64,000 bases of DNA, taken from positions 13,804,175-13,868,174 of the forward strand of contig OY987303.1 of the NCBI GenBank assembly GCA_963920635.1, read 5' to 3'. The notes beneath the pieces were generated by a model. That model searched no databases and was not told the origin of the DNA. It was given only the letters and a program-made list of their open reading frames with translations. The position numbers and the translations under genes were made by a program. Shown piece after piece: positions 12,541-24,144 of the stretch (position 1 is the first letter of the stretch; each line of letters begins with the position of its first letter). Source of the DNA: Pseudeuparius sepicola. Lineage: Eukaryota > Arthropoda > Insecta > Coleoptera > Anthribidae.

Positions 12541-13884
12541 TAAAGGCCTTATAAAAAAGTTACAGGGTGTTAAAGTTGGAGAAAATATGTGGACTTTATT
12601 GACTATTTCCCTCGTCTTAATTTCCACCAATCACAAACGCTCAATTTTGAATTACAAATGGTTTCTAGCACCTGTCAGCAGTTTTTTCGAGTTTACCCGC
12701 GGCAAAACTTGACAGCTGTTGTATAATAGATAGTAGATATCTTTTGTAAGCTATGTGTATGCAGAATAATCTGTTACTCATGAAAGTCTTGTCAAATACT
12801 ATTCGGGCATCTAATTTTTCCTGTGAAAAAAAAATACACAATGCTAAGTAATATTTTTTTAACAAAATGCATTCGTGCAGGTGTAAAAATCCTCGTCTTC
12901 GACTCGGATTTTTGTTGCCACCAGCACTCATGCTTCTTGTTAAAATATTACTTAGCAACGTGTTTTTTTGATTTTTTCGGAAAAATTATATCCCCTTGTG
13001 ATATTACTTACGAATATTTACCAAACTAGTTGACATCTTTAAGTCACATTATTTGATGCACGTTATAACGGCATAGATTATTAGCACAAAACCTGTTAAT
13101 ATCAAACACGTCGAACAACCAGTGGCGGGAAAGTGGGTAATTAGTACAATTGTATATAGAAAAAAAATGAATCACCCAATAAAGTGTATTAAATTTCTTA
13201 TGTAAATTTTAATTGTAAAGAAAAACGTTCTCTTAGCATTTTTTCATATGTGTCATGGTTTCATAGCAATTTTTTTTATTATTCGTAATATTTCGGGGTA
13301 TTTCTGAGAAATTAACTTAAAAATTCGCTCCATAAGTAAGACTCAAAGTAGAAAAGATGTGTTCCTTACTTTAAATACAGTAACTTTTCCCAATAAACTT
13401 ACCCATTCATTCAAGGTTTCACTTTTATCATCCTTAAATGTTTTATACCCTGCATCTTCAAAAGTTAATTGTAAAAGGTACCTTATTTAAAGTAGTAAAC
13501 ACATTATTTCTACTTTAAGTCTTACTAATTTTTCAGAAATTCTCCAAAATAATACAAAAAATCAAATTTGCCATGAAACCATGACACATAAAAATGTCAA
13601 GAGGACGTTTTTGTTTACAATTAAAATTTACACAAGAAATTGAATAAATTTTATTGAAATATACAAGGAGATTCATTTCTTTTCTAAAAACAATATTTGT
13701 AATATAATTACCCACTTCTTTGCCACTGGTCGTTAAAGGTGTTTGATATTAACAGGTTTTATCTAACCCATGCCGTTATAATGTGTACCAAATATGACTT
13801 AAATATATCAACTAGTTTGGTAAATATTCAATAAAGTCCACATATTTCTTACAACACCCTGTAACTTTTTTTTATAAGGCCTTA
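12541..13884. mobile_element. Foldback element with an insertion in one arm
   Basis: The outer arms pair over about 60 bp: AAGGCCTTATAAAAAA near 12543, and its complement ending near 13883, including the word ACAGGGTGTT. The inner arms pair from about 13012-13310 to 13530-13826. The left arm is interrupted between 12602 and 13012 by about 409 bp that the right arm lacks. Removing that insert restores continuous pairing across TTATTGAATATTTACC. No coding sequence is visible, so this is a non-autonomous foldback or MITE disrupted by a later insertion. Confidence 0.75.
12603..13011. mobile_element. Insert carrying a 120-bp hairpin
   Basis: This is the segment absent from the matching arm of the surrounding foldback. 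It contains a long hairpin at about 12839-12961. The arms begin TGCTAAGTAATATTTTTT and close with AAAATATTACTTAGCA. The GC-richer tip reads AAATCCTCGTC, then TTCGACTCGGATTT. It is similar in size and tip design to hairpins at 35186, 35588, 38222 and 51224. I see no clear target duplication longer than two bases. Confidence 0.6.
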
Positions 13885-13958
13885 AAAAGATATAGTTCAT
13901 CATATTTTGGTTTTCTATCACCGGTTGCAGTGTTCCAGAATAACACTGAATCACCCTG

Positions 13959-14010
13959 TATAAAGTGTGCAATACAACAAAGTTTTGTATTAGTCAACAT
14001 AGAAAAGGTG
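13959..14010. repeat. Dispersed repeat shared with 40225-40270
   Basis: About 45 bp containing CAAAGTTTTGTATTAGTCA recurs with few changes upstream of the Penelope-like fossil. It may be a fragment of that element's flank. Confidence 0.45.
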
Positions 14011-14099
14011 CCTATTATATAGGTACTTGCCGTTGCCACCAAGTTAAATAAATTAAAAAAAATAATATCATCGATTCGGTACTAAATTAGTCGGCATAT

Positions 14100-14300
14100 T
14101 ACCCATGGCTGCCTTGCCATCCCCCCCCCCCTGAAAAATTAATTAATTTCTCCCCATGCCGGGCTTGATTTTTAATCAAGAGAAAATGAAATTAACCTCC
14201 TTGCGCTTTTGTCAATTCCACCGGACAAGAAACAAAGGCCCGATCGGAAAAAGTGGAAAAGAGAACTCAAAGGGGGTGGGTGTCTGAAGCAGACACTGAA
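14100..14300. repeat. Diverged repeat with partner at 15720-15900
   Basis: Both segments carry a C-rich tract, AATTAATTT, TTGATTTTTAAT, a TTTTGTCAAT or CTTTGTCAAT block, and ACTCAAAGGGGGTG in the same order. They flank hAT copy 1 as diverged direct repeats, so they probably represent an old local duplication that existed before the insertion. Confidence 0.55.
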
Positions 14301-14639
14301 CTCTGGTGGGTATTTTATTTTTGTTTCCTACGTATTTTGAAAATGTGTCACATTATAATCAATTTGACTTTGAGAAGTAGGTACCACAATTATATTTTAA
14401 AGAAATAAAACTAATAACGCACAATAAATGGCACGGGCGTAGCCAGGATTTAGTTTTGGGGGGGGGTTTAGTTTGAGAAGTAAATAAAACAACAAAAATA
14501 TACTTACATGAAATTTAATATCTATATATTCATCCGAAAAACTACGACATATTTATAAAGTTCTTAACTTTAAATGAAATGGATAAATTAATTTCGTTCC
14601 TCTGCGCTAAATCTAAAACCATTAAAGAAGAAATCTTCG

Positions 14640-14860
14640 GCTTTTTCTTTTAAGTATATCCACTACTTCATCTGCATGAATTTCTGTTCCATAGTGAATG
14701 TTCATTAACCATTAAGTCTGTTTTCACTTGTAGTGTTTCGTAAATAGTTTTTCAGTCTCCATAGGCTCGAGAAAGACCTTTCTGGGATAGCAGTGGATAC
14801 AGGAATGGTAGCCAAGATTTGTAGTAATGTGTAAATATTAGGATAAAGGTTTTTATCTCA
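14640..14860 (-). pseudogene. hAT dimerisation-domain fragment, copy 1
   Basis: The reverse strand encodes the hAT C-terminal signature seen intact in copy 2 (NIYTLLQILATIP, then PERSFSSL.RLKNYL). Copy 1 has Trp in place of Arg after SFSSL, and a 7-base deletion near 14710 just after the NRLNG codons that shifts the frame. It is non-coding today. Confidence 0.7.
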
Positions 14861-14879
14861 CATATCTAGGCATTCCAAA

Positions 14880-15047
14880 CTAGATTTCGGGGTAGGCAGT
14901 CTTCTTATCAGCATGCAAGGTAGCTGAAGCTTTGATAGCTAAATCCAAATTTGTTTCTTTATTAGAAACCCCTTGACCTTGACTACACCACTTTTTCCAG
15001 TAGTCCATACCTTTAAGTTTATCACCCTTCCTTTTTTTCCCTTCCAT
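14880..15047 (-). pseudogene. hAT transposase N-terminal fragment, copy 1
   Basis: The frame from the ATG at 15047 encodes a short basic peptide beginning MEGKKRKGDKLKGMDYWKKW and ends at a TAG after TAYPEI. The same frame is open further upstream without an ATG. The matching peptide in copy 2 differs by one residue (I for M). I chose the ATG because it follows the shared leader and heads the conserved basic stretch. The rest of the transposase is missing, so this is a remnant of an internally deleted element, probably without function. Confidence 0.65.
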
Positions 15048-15235
15048 TTTTCGACAGTAATAATGATTCACGTATCTATCCTTAACAAGGTCATCGAATA
15101 ACAGCGCACTGAAATTACTCACTTACACGGTACACTTAATTCTCTTCACTATTCGTTCACCACTTTTCACTTTTATTCGCTTCGAGTTCGCATGGAACAA
15201 TACTGCCGTAAGCGCGGTCACGCGCCGCGGCGCCG

Positions 15236-15290
15236 CTTATATAGCAGCCCAGTAGCCGTCCAGAAACTTCCACGAACTTTCACAAAGTTC
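15236..15290 (-). promoter_or_regulatory. Phased heat-shock elements plus TATA box, copy 1
   Basis: On the minus strand, seven 5-bp units run in phase at 15290-15258: GAA, TTG, AAA, TCG, GAA, TTC, GAC, each followed by two bases. TATATAAG follows at 15243-15236. Alternating GAA/TTC triplets at 5-bp spacing are the established heat-shock factor binding site. The array is identical to copy 2 except for AAA in place of one GAA. It stands in front of the transposase N-terminal frame. Confidence 0.65.
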
Positions 15291-15560
15291 CGCTCATTTC
15301 GACCTAGGGGCGTGGCGAATAATCGAGAAACAACGCAAAGTGTCCCTACAATACAAAATAGTTCGGCTGCAACTGCGTCTGCCTCTCGTCAAAAGATGGC
15401 GCTAGGCGCTACTATTACTACATATATTCAAACGTAATAATAATTTAACTCTTCACTCCTCGTATTTTTTCGGTATAATATTAGGTAATATTTTGCTTAT
15501 TTCGGGGGGGGGGGGTTGAACCCCCGAAACCCCCCCCTTGGCTACGCCCGTGATAAATGG

Positions 15561-17327
15561 TAATTAAAAAGATGAAGTCCGAGAACTGTTGAGACTGACA
15601 CAAACGAAGGAGGAATCAGACGTTTTCTATAAAATATGTTTTGCAAACGTTTCCTAACTTGCTGCTTAATATTTACTTTCATTGTGTATCTAAACTGGTT
15701 GGTATATTATTAGGTAACCACGTCGACCCCGTTATTTCCCCCTAAAAAAATAATTAATTTTCCCGTACCAGGGGTTGATTTTTAATTACGAAAAAATAAA
15801 ATTAACCCAGTTTCGGCTTTGTCAATCCCATCGTATGAAAAACAAAGGGAAAGCCGGGAAAAGGGAAACTCAAAGGGGGTGTCTGGAGCAGGCGAATTTG
15901 GGGCTCTTCTCGATTTCTTTGGGCAATGACGCGGCAATTAAAAATTACCTATGCGAACTTTTTTCGTAATTAGCTAATTAGTATGAAAGTGCAGGGCATT
16001 CGGGTAGATTTCTTTTGAAATGCAAACGAATGAAGCTAACGCTTTCATCAGGGATATTTTCCGAGAGAGAGAGAGCCGCTCAAAGGGTCATAAATTATGA
16101 AAATGCTTTACAATTCGACGCTATTTTTTCTAAACGAAGTTAATGGAAGCGAGTAACGCTCGCAGTTCTTTCAAAGGAGGAATGAATAAGGACGTTTCGT
16201 CGCATAAATGCACTTTGACACGAATCTGGTGCAAACTTATTCAAAACATATTCAAAAATAGGTACACTACACTAAAAAGTGATGGCACAGATAATATATA
16301 GGTTAGCACATAGAGGTAGAGAGTACATCAGTGGCACACACGCCAAACGCTTTAAACTCTGTAGGTTAGAGCATTCTCAGATTTTGCATGAGAGGGGAGC
16401 ATAAAGTGCATAATCTAAAAATGACAGACAGAGAACACTGATATCGTTTTGAATTTGGCCATTAGCATTATCAATATTTTGTGCGTAATTTTTTCGCTGA
16501 ATTCCCTATTGTGTATTGTGTTCATATTTTAATAGATAATTATTGTTATTGAATTCTTAGAAGTTTCCTAAACATTGGGAATTTAGACTTGTGCTTGTAC
16601 GAACAATAAAAAACTAAAAAACCGGCAAAACCAAAAATGTAAAATTGTCTCACTCGACCTTTTGCACCATAACAATTCCACAGCTGACATATGTATAACA
16701 TAAACTTAAATGTAATCAACGAAACGTAAAGTAGCTAATCGTTTTATACCACATAATATAGTAGTATGAAAATATGATTTTTTGTGATCTTTCCTTTTCT
16801 TCCAGGATGGACCTGTCCGGGAAATATGTCCAAAACCGCGCATGTGCAAATTTGTACCTAAAGGATGGACAGTGGGTAATTTTACCTGAGACACACTGTA
16901 TAGGTACCTACTTTACTAGTGCCACACAAATTCATTAGTTATGTTTTAATTTCCGAAATCCCCATATGTATTATTTGCTTTTCTGCTAATTATGTTCATT
17001 GCGAGTTTACATTACATGCATGTTTAATAAACAAAGTAGGTATTTCCCTTTATTTCGCTTCATTTTGAATAGCGGAAAGCTCCGAATTTACGTTCCGGGC
17101 GTTCATATAAAATTAATATGAATGTTTGCTTTAATACGACAGTGTTTGCGAGGCCCACCCATTTAAAACTAACTCATGAATAATATATTACATCTATTTA
17201 GTTCACAAACACCGATCTCGTATTCCGTTTGACGAAACTACCCCGTCAAAACTAATATGTTGGGGACCCTGCCTAATAATTTAATACCAAAAATTTGTTC
17301 GTTCAAAGTTCACTCCACTGACTCGTG

Positions 17328-17330
<3 letters not shown>
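15561..17330. other. Intergenic DNA, no supported gene
   Basis: The stretch contains the diverged repeat at 15720-15900, a short GA run near 16060, and a repeat-like end GAGACACACTGTAT near 16893 whose complement-like form occurs at 54417. I see no coding signal. Confidence 0.45.

Positions 17331-17382
<52 letters not shown>
17331..17382. repeat. TA dinucleotide microsatellite
   Basis: A nearly perfect (TA)n run of about 50 bp directly abuts the left end of the TIR element that follows. Confidence 0.95.
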
Positions 17383-17383
<1 letters not shown>

Positions 17384-17388
17384 CAGAG

Positions 17389-17976
17389 CGTATATGTAAA
17401 ACAGGACGTATACAAAAGGACTAGTCCATATGTAATCGGACTGAAGATATTAGTCCATATGTATAAGAAGAAGCTTATCCGTCAACAAACGGTCTAGTCG
17501 GTTTGCAAAAGGACTAGTCTTATTATATAAGGTATATTTGCAACTAGACCGTATATCACAGAGAGATTTAAACAAAGACAGAATGTATGTGCAATGTTTT
17601 CCGGGTGGTTTCGACGTCCGCCATTTCTGAATTACCCCTTCTTTTTTATATAGGCCCATCAAAGAAGAATATTACTTCTTGCTGGTAGGTAGTATTTTGA
17701 AGGAAAAAAGGTAATTATTTAGTATAATGTATAGGTACCCTAGATTTTTTTTCTGTAAAATACATAGTAAAAAGAGGACATATTCTTCTTTCATGGGCCT
17801 ATATAAACAAAGAAGGATAATTCACTACGATTGCACAAACAGTCTGAATGTCAATAGTCCGTATGTTAACGGTCTAGTCCGTATATGAAATGCCATGTCA
17901 TTTACATACGGTCTGCGCCATTTAGGCCGTATAGATACAGCCTAGACAGTATACATACGGTCTGTTTTCATATACG
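17389..17976. mobile_element. TIR element with clustered subterminal repeats
   Basis: The ends pair imperfectly: CGTATATGTAAAACAG at the left, complement of CTGTTTTCATATACG at the right. Short words such as GGACTAGTCC, GGTCTAGTCCGTATA and ATACGGTCTG recur inside both ends. A central inverted pair (TATATAGGCCCATCAAAG near 17650 and CATGGGCCTATATAAA near 17795) makes it foldback-like. Subterminal word arrays are typical of transposase binding sites in hAT-like elements. No coding sequence is seen and the target duplication is masked by the neighbouring TA tract. Confidence 0.6.
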
Positions 17977-17989
17977 GGTTGTAACATAT

Positions 17990-20764
17990 ATATTTCTGAT
18001 CTATGCCACTGACTGAGGAACTTAGTAAGTTATGACATATGGTATATGTGTATGTGGAATACTGGAAAATCACGACTTTTACATGTATATTTGGTTAGAT
18101 AATTAAGTATAATAACAATACTTTAGCGATGTCATCATATAATAGGATTAGTCATTTTCTAGATTTTAGTTACCTGGACAGTAAAGTAAAACATAGTGAC
18201 GATCGACCAAGAATCAAATTTGGTCTGAATATCTTTGCCAGTTCGGAAACAAAAAAGTCCTTAAAATCGCGTGAAGACAAAACTGTGTTAAATTCTATAG
18301 GACTTTGACCGAGTGTGGTGCTTGTATTAAATACGTTACCGTAACCAGAAGGGGTAGCGGTCGATGTATTTACAAGGCGCCCGACCCCCCCCCCCCCCAG
18401 AAATATTCCTGGATTATTCATGTAATTGGCGGGAAACTTGCGCAACTAATTAGCTGCGGGTTTACTTAGGACTGGGGTTGCGGAAGCGGTGTTGCCAAAT
18501 TAACCCAACTTCATACTTTAATGGTTTAAAGTTTTCCTATCGTCTTCAACAGGCAACACTAACACACGAACAAAATTCTGAAAATATTACATATTTCTAT
18601 ATGTCCACAGTAATGCCACCGAGGATATAACGCATAGCACTCCGACTATGACCGAGGTGCTCCGACCGACGTTACCCTTTGCTTCTCGTCTCCGCTGCAA
18701 AACGCAGTTCATGTATAGTCGGCGGAAGATAATGGTAAAGGCGACGGGAACGGAGAGCTTCCTCCTGTGGTTCCAATTCTAATTTTGGTCCCACTTTGAC
18801 TATAGGTACTATCTAAAATAATCCCTTATGCAAAGCTTAATCGATTCTCAAAAAAGAGTAGAGACTCTGGGAAACCCCATTTTCTCGAACTTTGCCTCCA
18901 TTTGGTATAGCTGACTATCGAAATTTTGTACCAAGGATTTTGAACTATGGCTAATTCGATGCCTAATATGGTTTTGTGATTTTTGGGGGTCTATTTTTAA
19001 TAACAATAAATATTGGAATACGACTATTTCAAAAATTTTTTAACCCAAATGTAGAGCTACCCTTCGAGTGCTATAGGTTGAAAACAAAATTTTTGAAAAA
19101 TGTTGAATTGTCTAGACTGAAACACACTGTAGATACCCATTTGTCTTTAAAGAGGTGACCCATTATAGTCATATAATGTATAGGTATTGTATGTTATTTA
19201 TGGATAAGTTGCATTTTTTTTATTTATGCATAAGTTGCATTTTTCGTATTTAGTATTTCTAAGAATCAGAACTTGGCATTTATAAATTAATAGTGTATCT
19301 AAACCCGTAAAACTGCGCTGGAAATAAATTAAAGCCTACTTACCTAAACACGTCTTTAGAGACTACTCAAAGTTGAACAGGCTTTAGAAATCCTTAAATA
19401 CGTTTGGCAACACTGTTGTTAACTGAAAAAGCCTCAGAATGAATTGCCCGAGGCAAATGTTCTGGTTATTACTGTAGCGAAACACATGGAATAAACGTGC
19501 CGACAGGAAAACATACAACAGTAGGTCCTAAATTTAGTCAACTTCCAAGCGTTCTTATTGTAAAAGTGATATAATTATTGTGTAAATTATGAGAATAACG
19601 TACAGAAAGAAGAGATCCGCGGATAACATTCGTTAAAAGTTTCCTTCATGCTAGAATTTGTAAGTTGCCAGACTTAATGATTGTAAAATTGAGTTCATGC
19701 GAAATTTATGCCCGAGTTAACATAATACACAGCTTCTGGCGTTTGAATGTAAGTTTTCGCTGCTATAAAAGTTCTCCGTTCCCCGTAAATAGTGAAATAT
19801 GAAGGTGTCTTACTTCATTATACATGCAGGCTCGTTTTACTCTATACCGCAAGTAAGACACATAGGATGATGGAATGGCGGGAGCGAGTGTTATACTGAA
19901 ACAAAAATAAAAAACAGTTGCAAAAAAATAATTTATTTGAGACGATATACAAAGAATAATACTATCATCCCAGTGTCGCCATATTTTATTATTCCTGGCT
20001 AGGTTTTAATAGCGAAACATCTAGCTTCTAAAAAATCGGTTGACTTGGTCTTGAAAAAACGAAACCCGTCTTAAAGCGACGAAGTAATTAAAGTTAAGCC
20101 AGAGTTCGCTACGGCTGTCCGTTTCGCAGGAAGAAGTGCATATTTTTAGATTTAAACTCGAGTTTAAAATGCCGTAATGCTGTTTCTAGATATTTAAAAT
20201 GATCAGGCACAGGGTCACTAAAAGCTTAACCTCTCGACCTACATTCTGAAAGACGTTGTAATTGCAATATTTACCTACTTGCTATAGAATAAAAGTATAA
20301 CATTTTGTAGAAATATTATTGTAATTATTTTCTGTTCACCTTTTACGAGGATTTCGCATTCAAGGTTCAAAATTGTCCAAGACCTGCAAATTCTATAGGT
20401 CAAATTATTATGAACAACCCTTTTCGGAATCAAAGTTAATTTCTTTCGGCTTATATTGTCGTCCTAAATTCGCTGAAGTCCTAGGACACGTGTAAACGTG
20501 TAATATTTTCGTTAATTCTTCCCATAGCTTTTTCGATTTCGAACGGATATAAGACGACAGAAAGTGTTAATAATTGTCCTGTGCTCCCAGCATAGAACGG
20601 CCAAGAGTAAAGAACAAAAGAACGGCTACAACTATGGTCTGTGGCGACAACCACAGACGAAACAGCAGTCAAGCTACTGGTTATACTGTGGCTCCAGTTA
20701 CAACAGGATAGAAATACTAACATATTAAAAACTGTGTCGATTTTAGAGAAACCATTGAGTAAAG
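17990..20764. other. Intergenic DNA with a distant inverted repeat
   Basis: No gene is supported. About 140 bp at 19655-19790 (with ATGCCCGAGTTAACATAA and CTTCTGGCGTTTG) recurs as its complement at about 25690-25830, a dispersed repeat in opposite orientations 6 kb apart. A poly-C run of about 15 lies at 18386-18400. A small duplication (ATAAGTTGCATTTTT) lies at 19204-19246. A hairpin CTGTGG...CCACAG occurs near 20638-20656. Confidence 0.5.
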
Positions 20765-21716
20765 GATATATATTTTTATATTTATATATTTATATATTTA
20801 TATATTTATATATTTATATATTTATATATTTATATATTTATATATTTATATATTTATATATTTATATATTTATATATTTACATATTTATATATTTATATA
20901 TTTATATATTTATATATTTATATATTTATATATTTATATATTTATATATTTATATATTTATATATTTATATATTTATATATTTATATATTTATATATTTA
21001 TATATTTATATATTTATATATTTATATATTTATATATTTATATATTTATATATTTATATATTTATATATTTATATATTTATATATTTATATATTTATATA
21101 TTTATATATTTATATATTTATATATTTATATATTTATATATTTATATATTTATATATTTATATATTTATATATTTATATATTTATATATTTATATATTTA
21201 TATATTTATATATTTATATATTTATATATTTATATATTTATATATTTATATATTTATATATTTATATATTTATATATTTATATATTTATATATTTATATA
21301 TTTATATATTTATATATTTATATATTTATATATTTATATATTTATATATTTATATATTTATATATTTATATATTTATATATTTATATATTTATATATTTA
21401 TATATTTATATATTTATATATTTATATATTTATATATTTATATATTTATATATTTATATATTTATATATTTATATATTTATATATTTATATATTTATATA
21501 TTTATATATTTATATATTTATATATTTATATATTTATATATTTATATATTTATATATTTATATATTTATATATTTATATATTTATATATTTATATATTTA
21601 TATATTTATATATTTATATATTTATATATTTATATATTTATATATTTATATATTTATATATTTATATATTTATATATTTATATATTTATATATTTATATA
21701 TTTATATATATATATT
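20765..21716. repeat. (TTTATATA)n octanucleotide microsatellite, about 950 bp
   Basis: About 118 near-perfect copies of the 8-bp unit TTTATATA run without interruption except for a single T-to-C change near 20881 and slight irregularity at the right end. Because 8 and 3 are coprime and no frame contains a stop, the tract yields an artefactual 362-residue frame repeating IFIYLYIY. It should not be annotated as a protein. Confidence 0.97.
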
Positions 21717-22769
21717 TAGGTATATATGATTTCAGAGAAACTCTCCTTTGCATCTCGTCTCTATTTTCCCTCAGTTTAGCCCCGATCACGTTCCCGCAAA
21801 CCCCAATATCCGAAAGCCAGGTCCAATCGGCATCTCAGCTCACGCATTAGCGGCGGTGGCGCTCGATAGAGGCGGCTATCGACGCCGCCTCATCAGCGTG
21901 CCTCCATGCAAATCGCGGCCTCCGTCGTCACGGCGTAATTTGAGCCCGCGCCGCCCCAAAATACGAGGTTGCCGCGAAAAGAAGCTGCCTCAAAGCCGGT
22001 TAGGTTGGTGTAGGATAGTGGGGTCTGCGGCAGGCGGTGGGCCGGTTAAATCATAAGGTACCTAGAGGCGAAATGAAAGGGCAAGGATAAGACTTTGAGC
22101 TGCCAGCAACTAGTAGCCGTTGCGGGGGTTTACATTTGCATATGGAAAGATAATTGTGGGTCTGTGCCAGCCAGGAAAAACAGGGTATTACAGAAAAGTG
22201 TGTCAATCCAGTAACCACAGATTTTGTATTGATAAAATAATGACTTTTTTGTGCTATTTTTCATCTAGATTCTTCTAGTTCAAAATAAAAGGTGTTAAAG
22301 TTGATTTTTAAGAAACGAATTTCATTAACAACTTCTTTGATTCTTGAATTAAATTTTTAAGGCAATTGGTTAAAAAAAGAACGAACATGGCGGTTGTACA
22401 CTTTGACCCAAAAAAATTTTTATGTGTAAGTTCGCCTTTGGTTTAAGATCATTTATTAAATTTTGCGTTTATTTTCGGCAATTTTGTAAAATTTTTATTT
22501 ATTGTCCATTAAAGAAGTGCTCGGCTTATAGAGATCGCAAAAAAATCCAAATAGGATGATTTTTTCATGGTTGCTTGGGGACTGCCTCCTGAGTGTTCAA
22601 CTAAAAGATCACACTCATACGCTATAGGGTGGTTTCCTAAACAATACGGTTGGTTTCCTAAACATTTTTTTAGAGCGAAATTACCCTAATAAAAGTTGTA
22701 GGGGATCAAAGTATGAACAACCACGAGTAACGAATTTTTTCATTCTAATCGAGTAACAGACTGTATTTT
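21717..22769. other. GC-rich island then AT-rich spacer
   Basis: At 21770-22060 the sequence becomes GC- and CpG-rich, with one 102-codon open frame that shows no motif and is rich in Arg, Pro and Ser as expected from base composition. The rest is AT-rich with no gene. Confidence 0.45.
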
Positions 22770-22839
22770 CTCCACGACCATTCGTGAATGTAATTATTCT
22801 CCACGACCATTCCTGAATGTAATTATTCTCCACGGCTAG
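22770..22839. repeat. 29-bp tandem repeats at recombinase element end
   Basis: Two full 29-bp units and a 12-bp partial one each begin CTCCACG. Units 1 and 2 differ at a single base in the part compared. They contain the arm that pairs with the opposite end at 24534-24557 and are candidate recombinase binding or crossover sites. Confidence 0.85.
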
Positions 22840-23028
22840 AAAGTCAAAAAACAATTAAATTAAATTTGAATAAAACAAGTTATTTATTCACACATTTTGC
22901 ATGTTACATTGTATTAATATGTATATTTTATATTTTAAGCATTTGTACAATTATTGAAATTGAAAACTGGCGCAATGGAAATATTTTCCGTAATTTTTTT
23001 CAACACAGATTGGTTTGTAGATGCGGAG

Positions 23029-24144
23029 TTAACAGACGTATAGCAAGACGAATTGTAAAATGAAGGGGCAGTTACTGACGATCCAGTAATTGAAGAGACT
23101 ATTTGATTTGCTACATTTATTCGATTTTGTAGATAATTTTCTAATATATCTTTCTGCTACTTGAGAAGACTTCCAGCCCCCATGTCTTTTTAATGTTGTA
23201 ATATTCGCTCCTGCGTTTACCAACGTAGTCGCTGACGTACGGCGGAAACAGTGGCCAGTATATTCTTGTGGGTTTTCTAGATTCAGGAACGTGGCAATTT
23301 GTTTAGGCATATTACCCAGTTTATTTATGCCAATTACTTGGCGTGTACATTTTTTTTTTTGGAAATTAATAAAAAAATTATCAGACGGAACAAGAGAAGT
23401 TCTCAGTGCCCAGTATTTCTTTACAATATTATAATAAAAATCTCCCGTGATTGTAAATTCTCTTGGTTTTTTAGTTTTCATATTAGGAACTGCAATTAGT
23501 ATTGCGGAACCTAAATCTTTAATGTCAGAAACTTTCATGTTGTAAAGTTCATTCTTACGACAAGCCCCAAAAACACCAATTACAAGGGCGACCTAAAATA
23601 ACTAAATTTTATTAAGTTATTTAAGAGATAATTTTTACTACCTTTGTAGCTAAATATATCACATCCGGAGCATTTTGTGGTTGCTTCCTAGTTTGGAGTA
23701 TTGTGAGGGTGACAATTATTATTAGTTTTATTATTATTTTCTAAGAATTGCCTAACATTTTCTTCTGTAAAAACCTTCGATTTCTTGGGTAAATAGTTTT
23801 CAGAAGAGCGTTTTAGTAAAGATTCTAATTTTTTGTATTTTGACATATCGATATCGCATGTTTCACATTTATCGTTGCTTTTAAAATTGAATACACTTTC
23901 CATAGAGTCGAGAATTTCCATTTTTTTTAAGAAATCACCAAAAAATGCAATTAAAACATTTTCAGAAAATGAGGTCGTTTTCTTTTCTTGTTGCCACTCC
24001 CTTAACAACGCATAATATTTTTCATATTCATGTTTGGATTTTTGCGGCATCAGGTTCTCACTTATATTATTTGCACAATTTGTAATTTCAGGTGTAGTAG
24101 GTATTATCAAATTCCATATCAAAATCACTCGATTTTTCACTCAT
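23029..24144 (-). pseudogene. Tyrosine recombinase (Crypton-like), damaged
   Basis: The minus-strand gene encodes an N-terminal core-binding region (NLMPQKSKHEYEKYYALLRE, then KKTTSFSENVLIAFF, then KVFTEENVRQFLEN) and a C-terminal catalytic domain. The conserved set is visible: Arg in GACRKNEL, a Lys-rich beta segment (MKTKKPREFTI), H-x-x-R in GHCFRRTSATTL, then HGGW, and the Tyr in QVAERYI. A 49-nt GT-AG intron at 23593-23641 joins LATK to VALVIG in frame. Two lesions are present: an out-of-frame stretch of about 60 bp (23675-23735) inside the core-binding region, and a frame change near 24100 after MSEKSSDFDMEFDNT. The enzyme joins and breaks DNA by a 3'-phosphotyrosine mechanism; this copy is probably inactive unless the lesions are introns or assembly errors. 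Confidence 0.75.
23593..23641 (-). other. 49-nt GT-AG intron in the recombinase gene
   Basis: On the minus strand the segment starts GTAGTAAAAATT and ends TTATTTTAG. Removing it joins the codons for LATK to VALVIG without a frame change and restores the region containing the catalytic Arg. Very short introns are common in insects. Confidence 0.7.

Larger units (their letters stand above)
14432..15552 (-). mobile_element. hAT transposon copy 1 (non-autonomous)
   Basis: The element begins CACGGGCGTAGCC and ends GGCTACGCCCGTG, flanked by a perfect 8-bp target duplication ATAAATGG (14424-14431 and 15553-15560), the hallmark of hAT. Internally, on the minus strand, it has a heat-shock-like promoter, the first 55 residues of a transposase and the C-terminal hAT dimerisation region, with the catalytic centre deleted. 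It is 1121 bp and is a close relative, in opposite orientation, of the element at 33044-34051. Long G/C runs lie just inside both ends. Confidence 0.92.

Noticed and set aside
18386..18400. hAT element end at poly-C run
   Set aside because: A GGCGCC word and C-run are present but no matching opposite end or 8-bp duplication was found.
20641..21729. 362-codon open frame repeating IFIYLYIY
   Set aside because: It is produced entirely by the (TTTATATA)n microsatellite, which has no stop codon in this frame.
22770..22839. CRISPR-like direct repeats
   Set aside because: Only 2.4 units with no spacers; they are explained as terminal repeats of the recombinase element.
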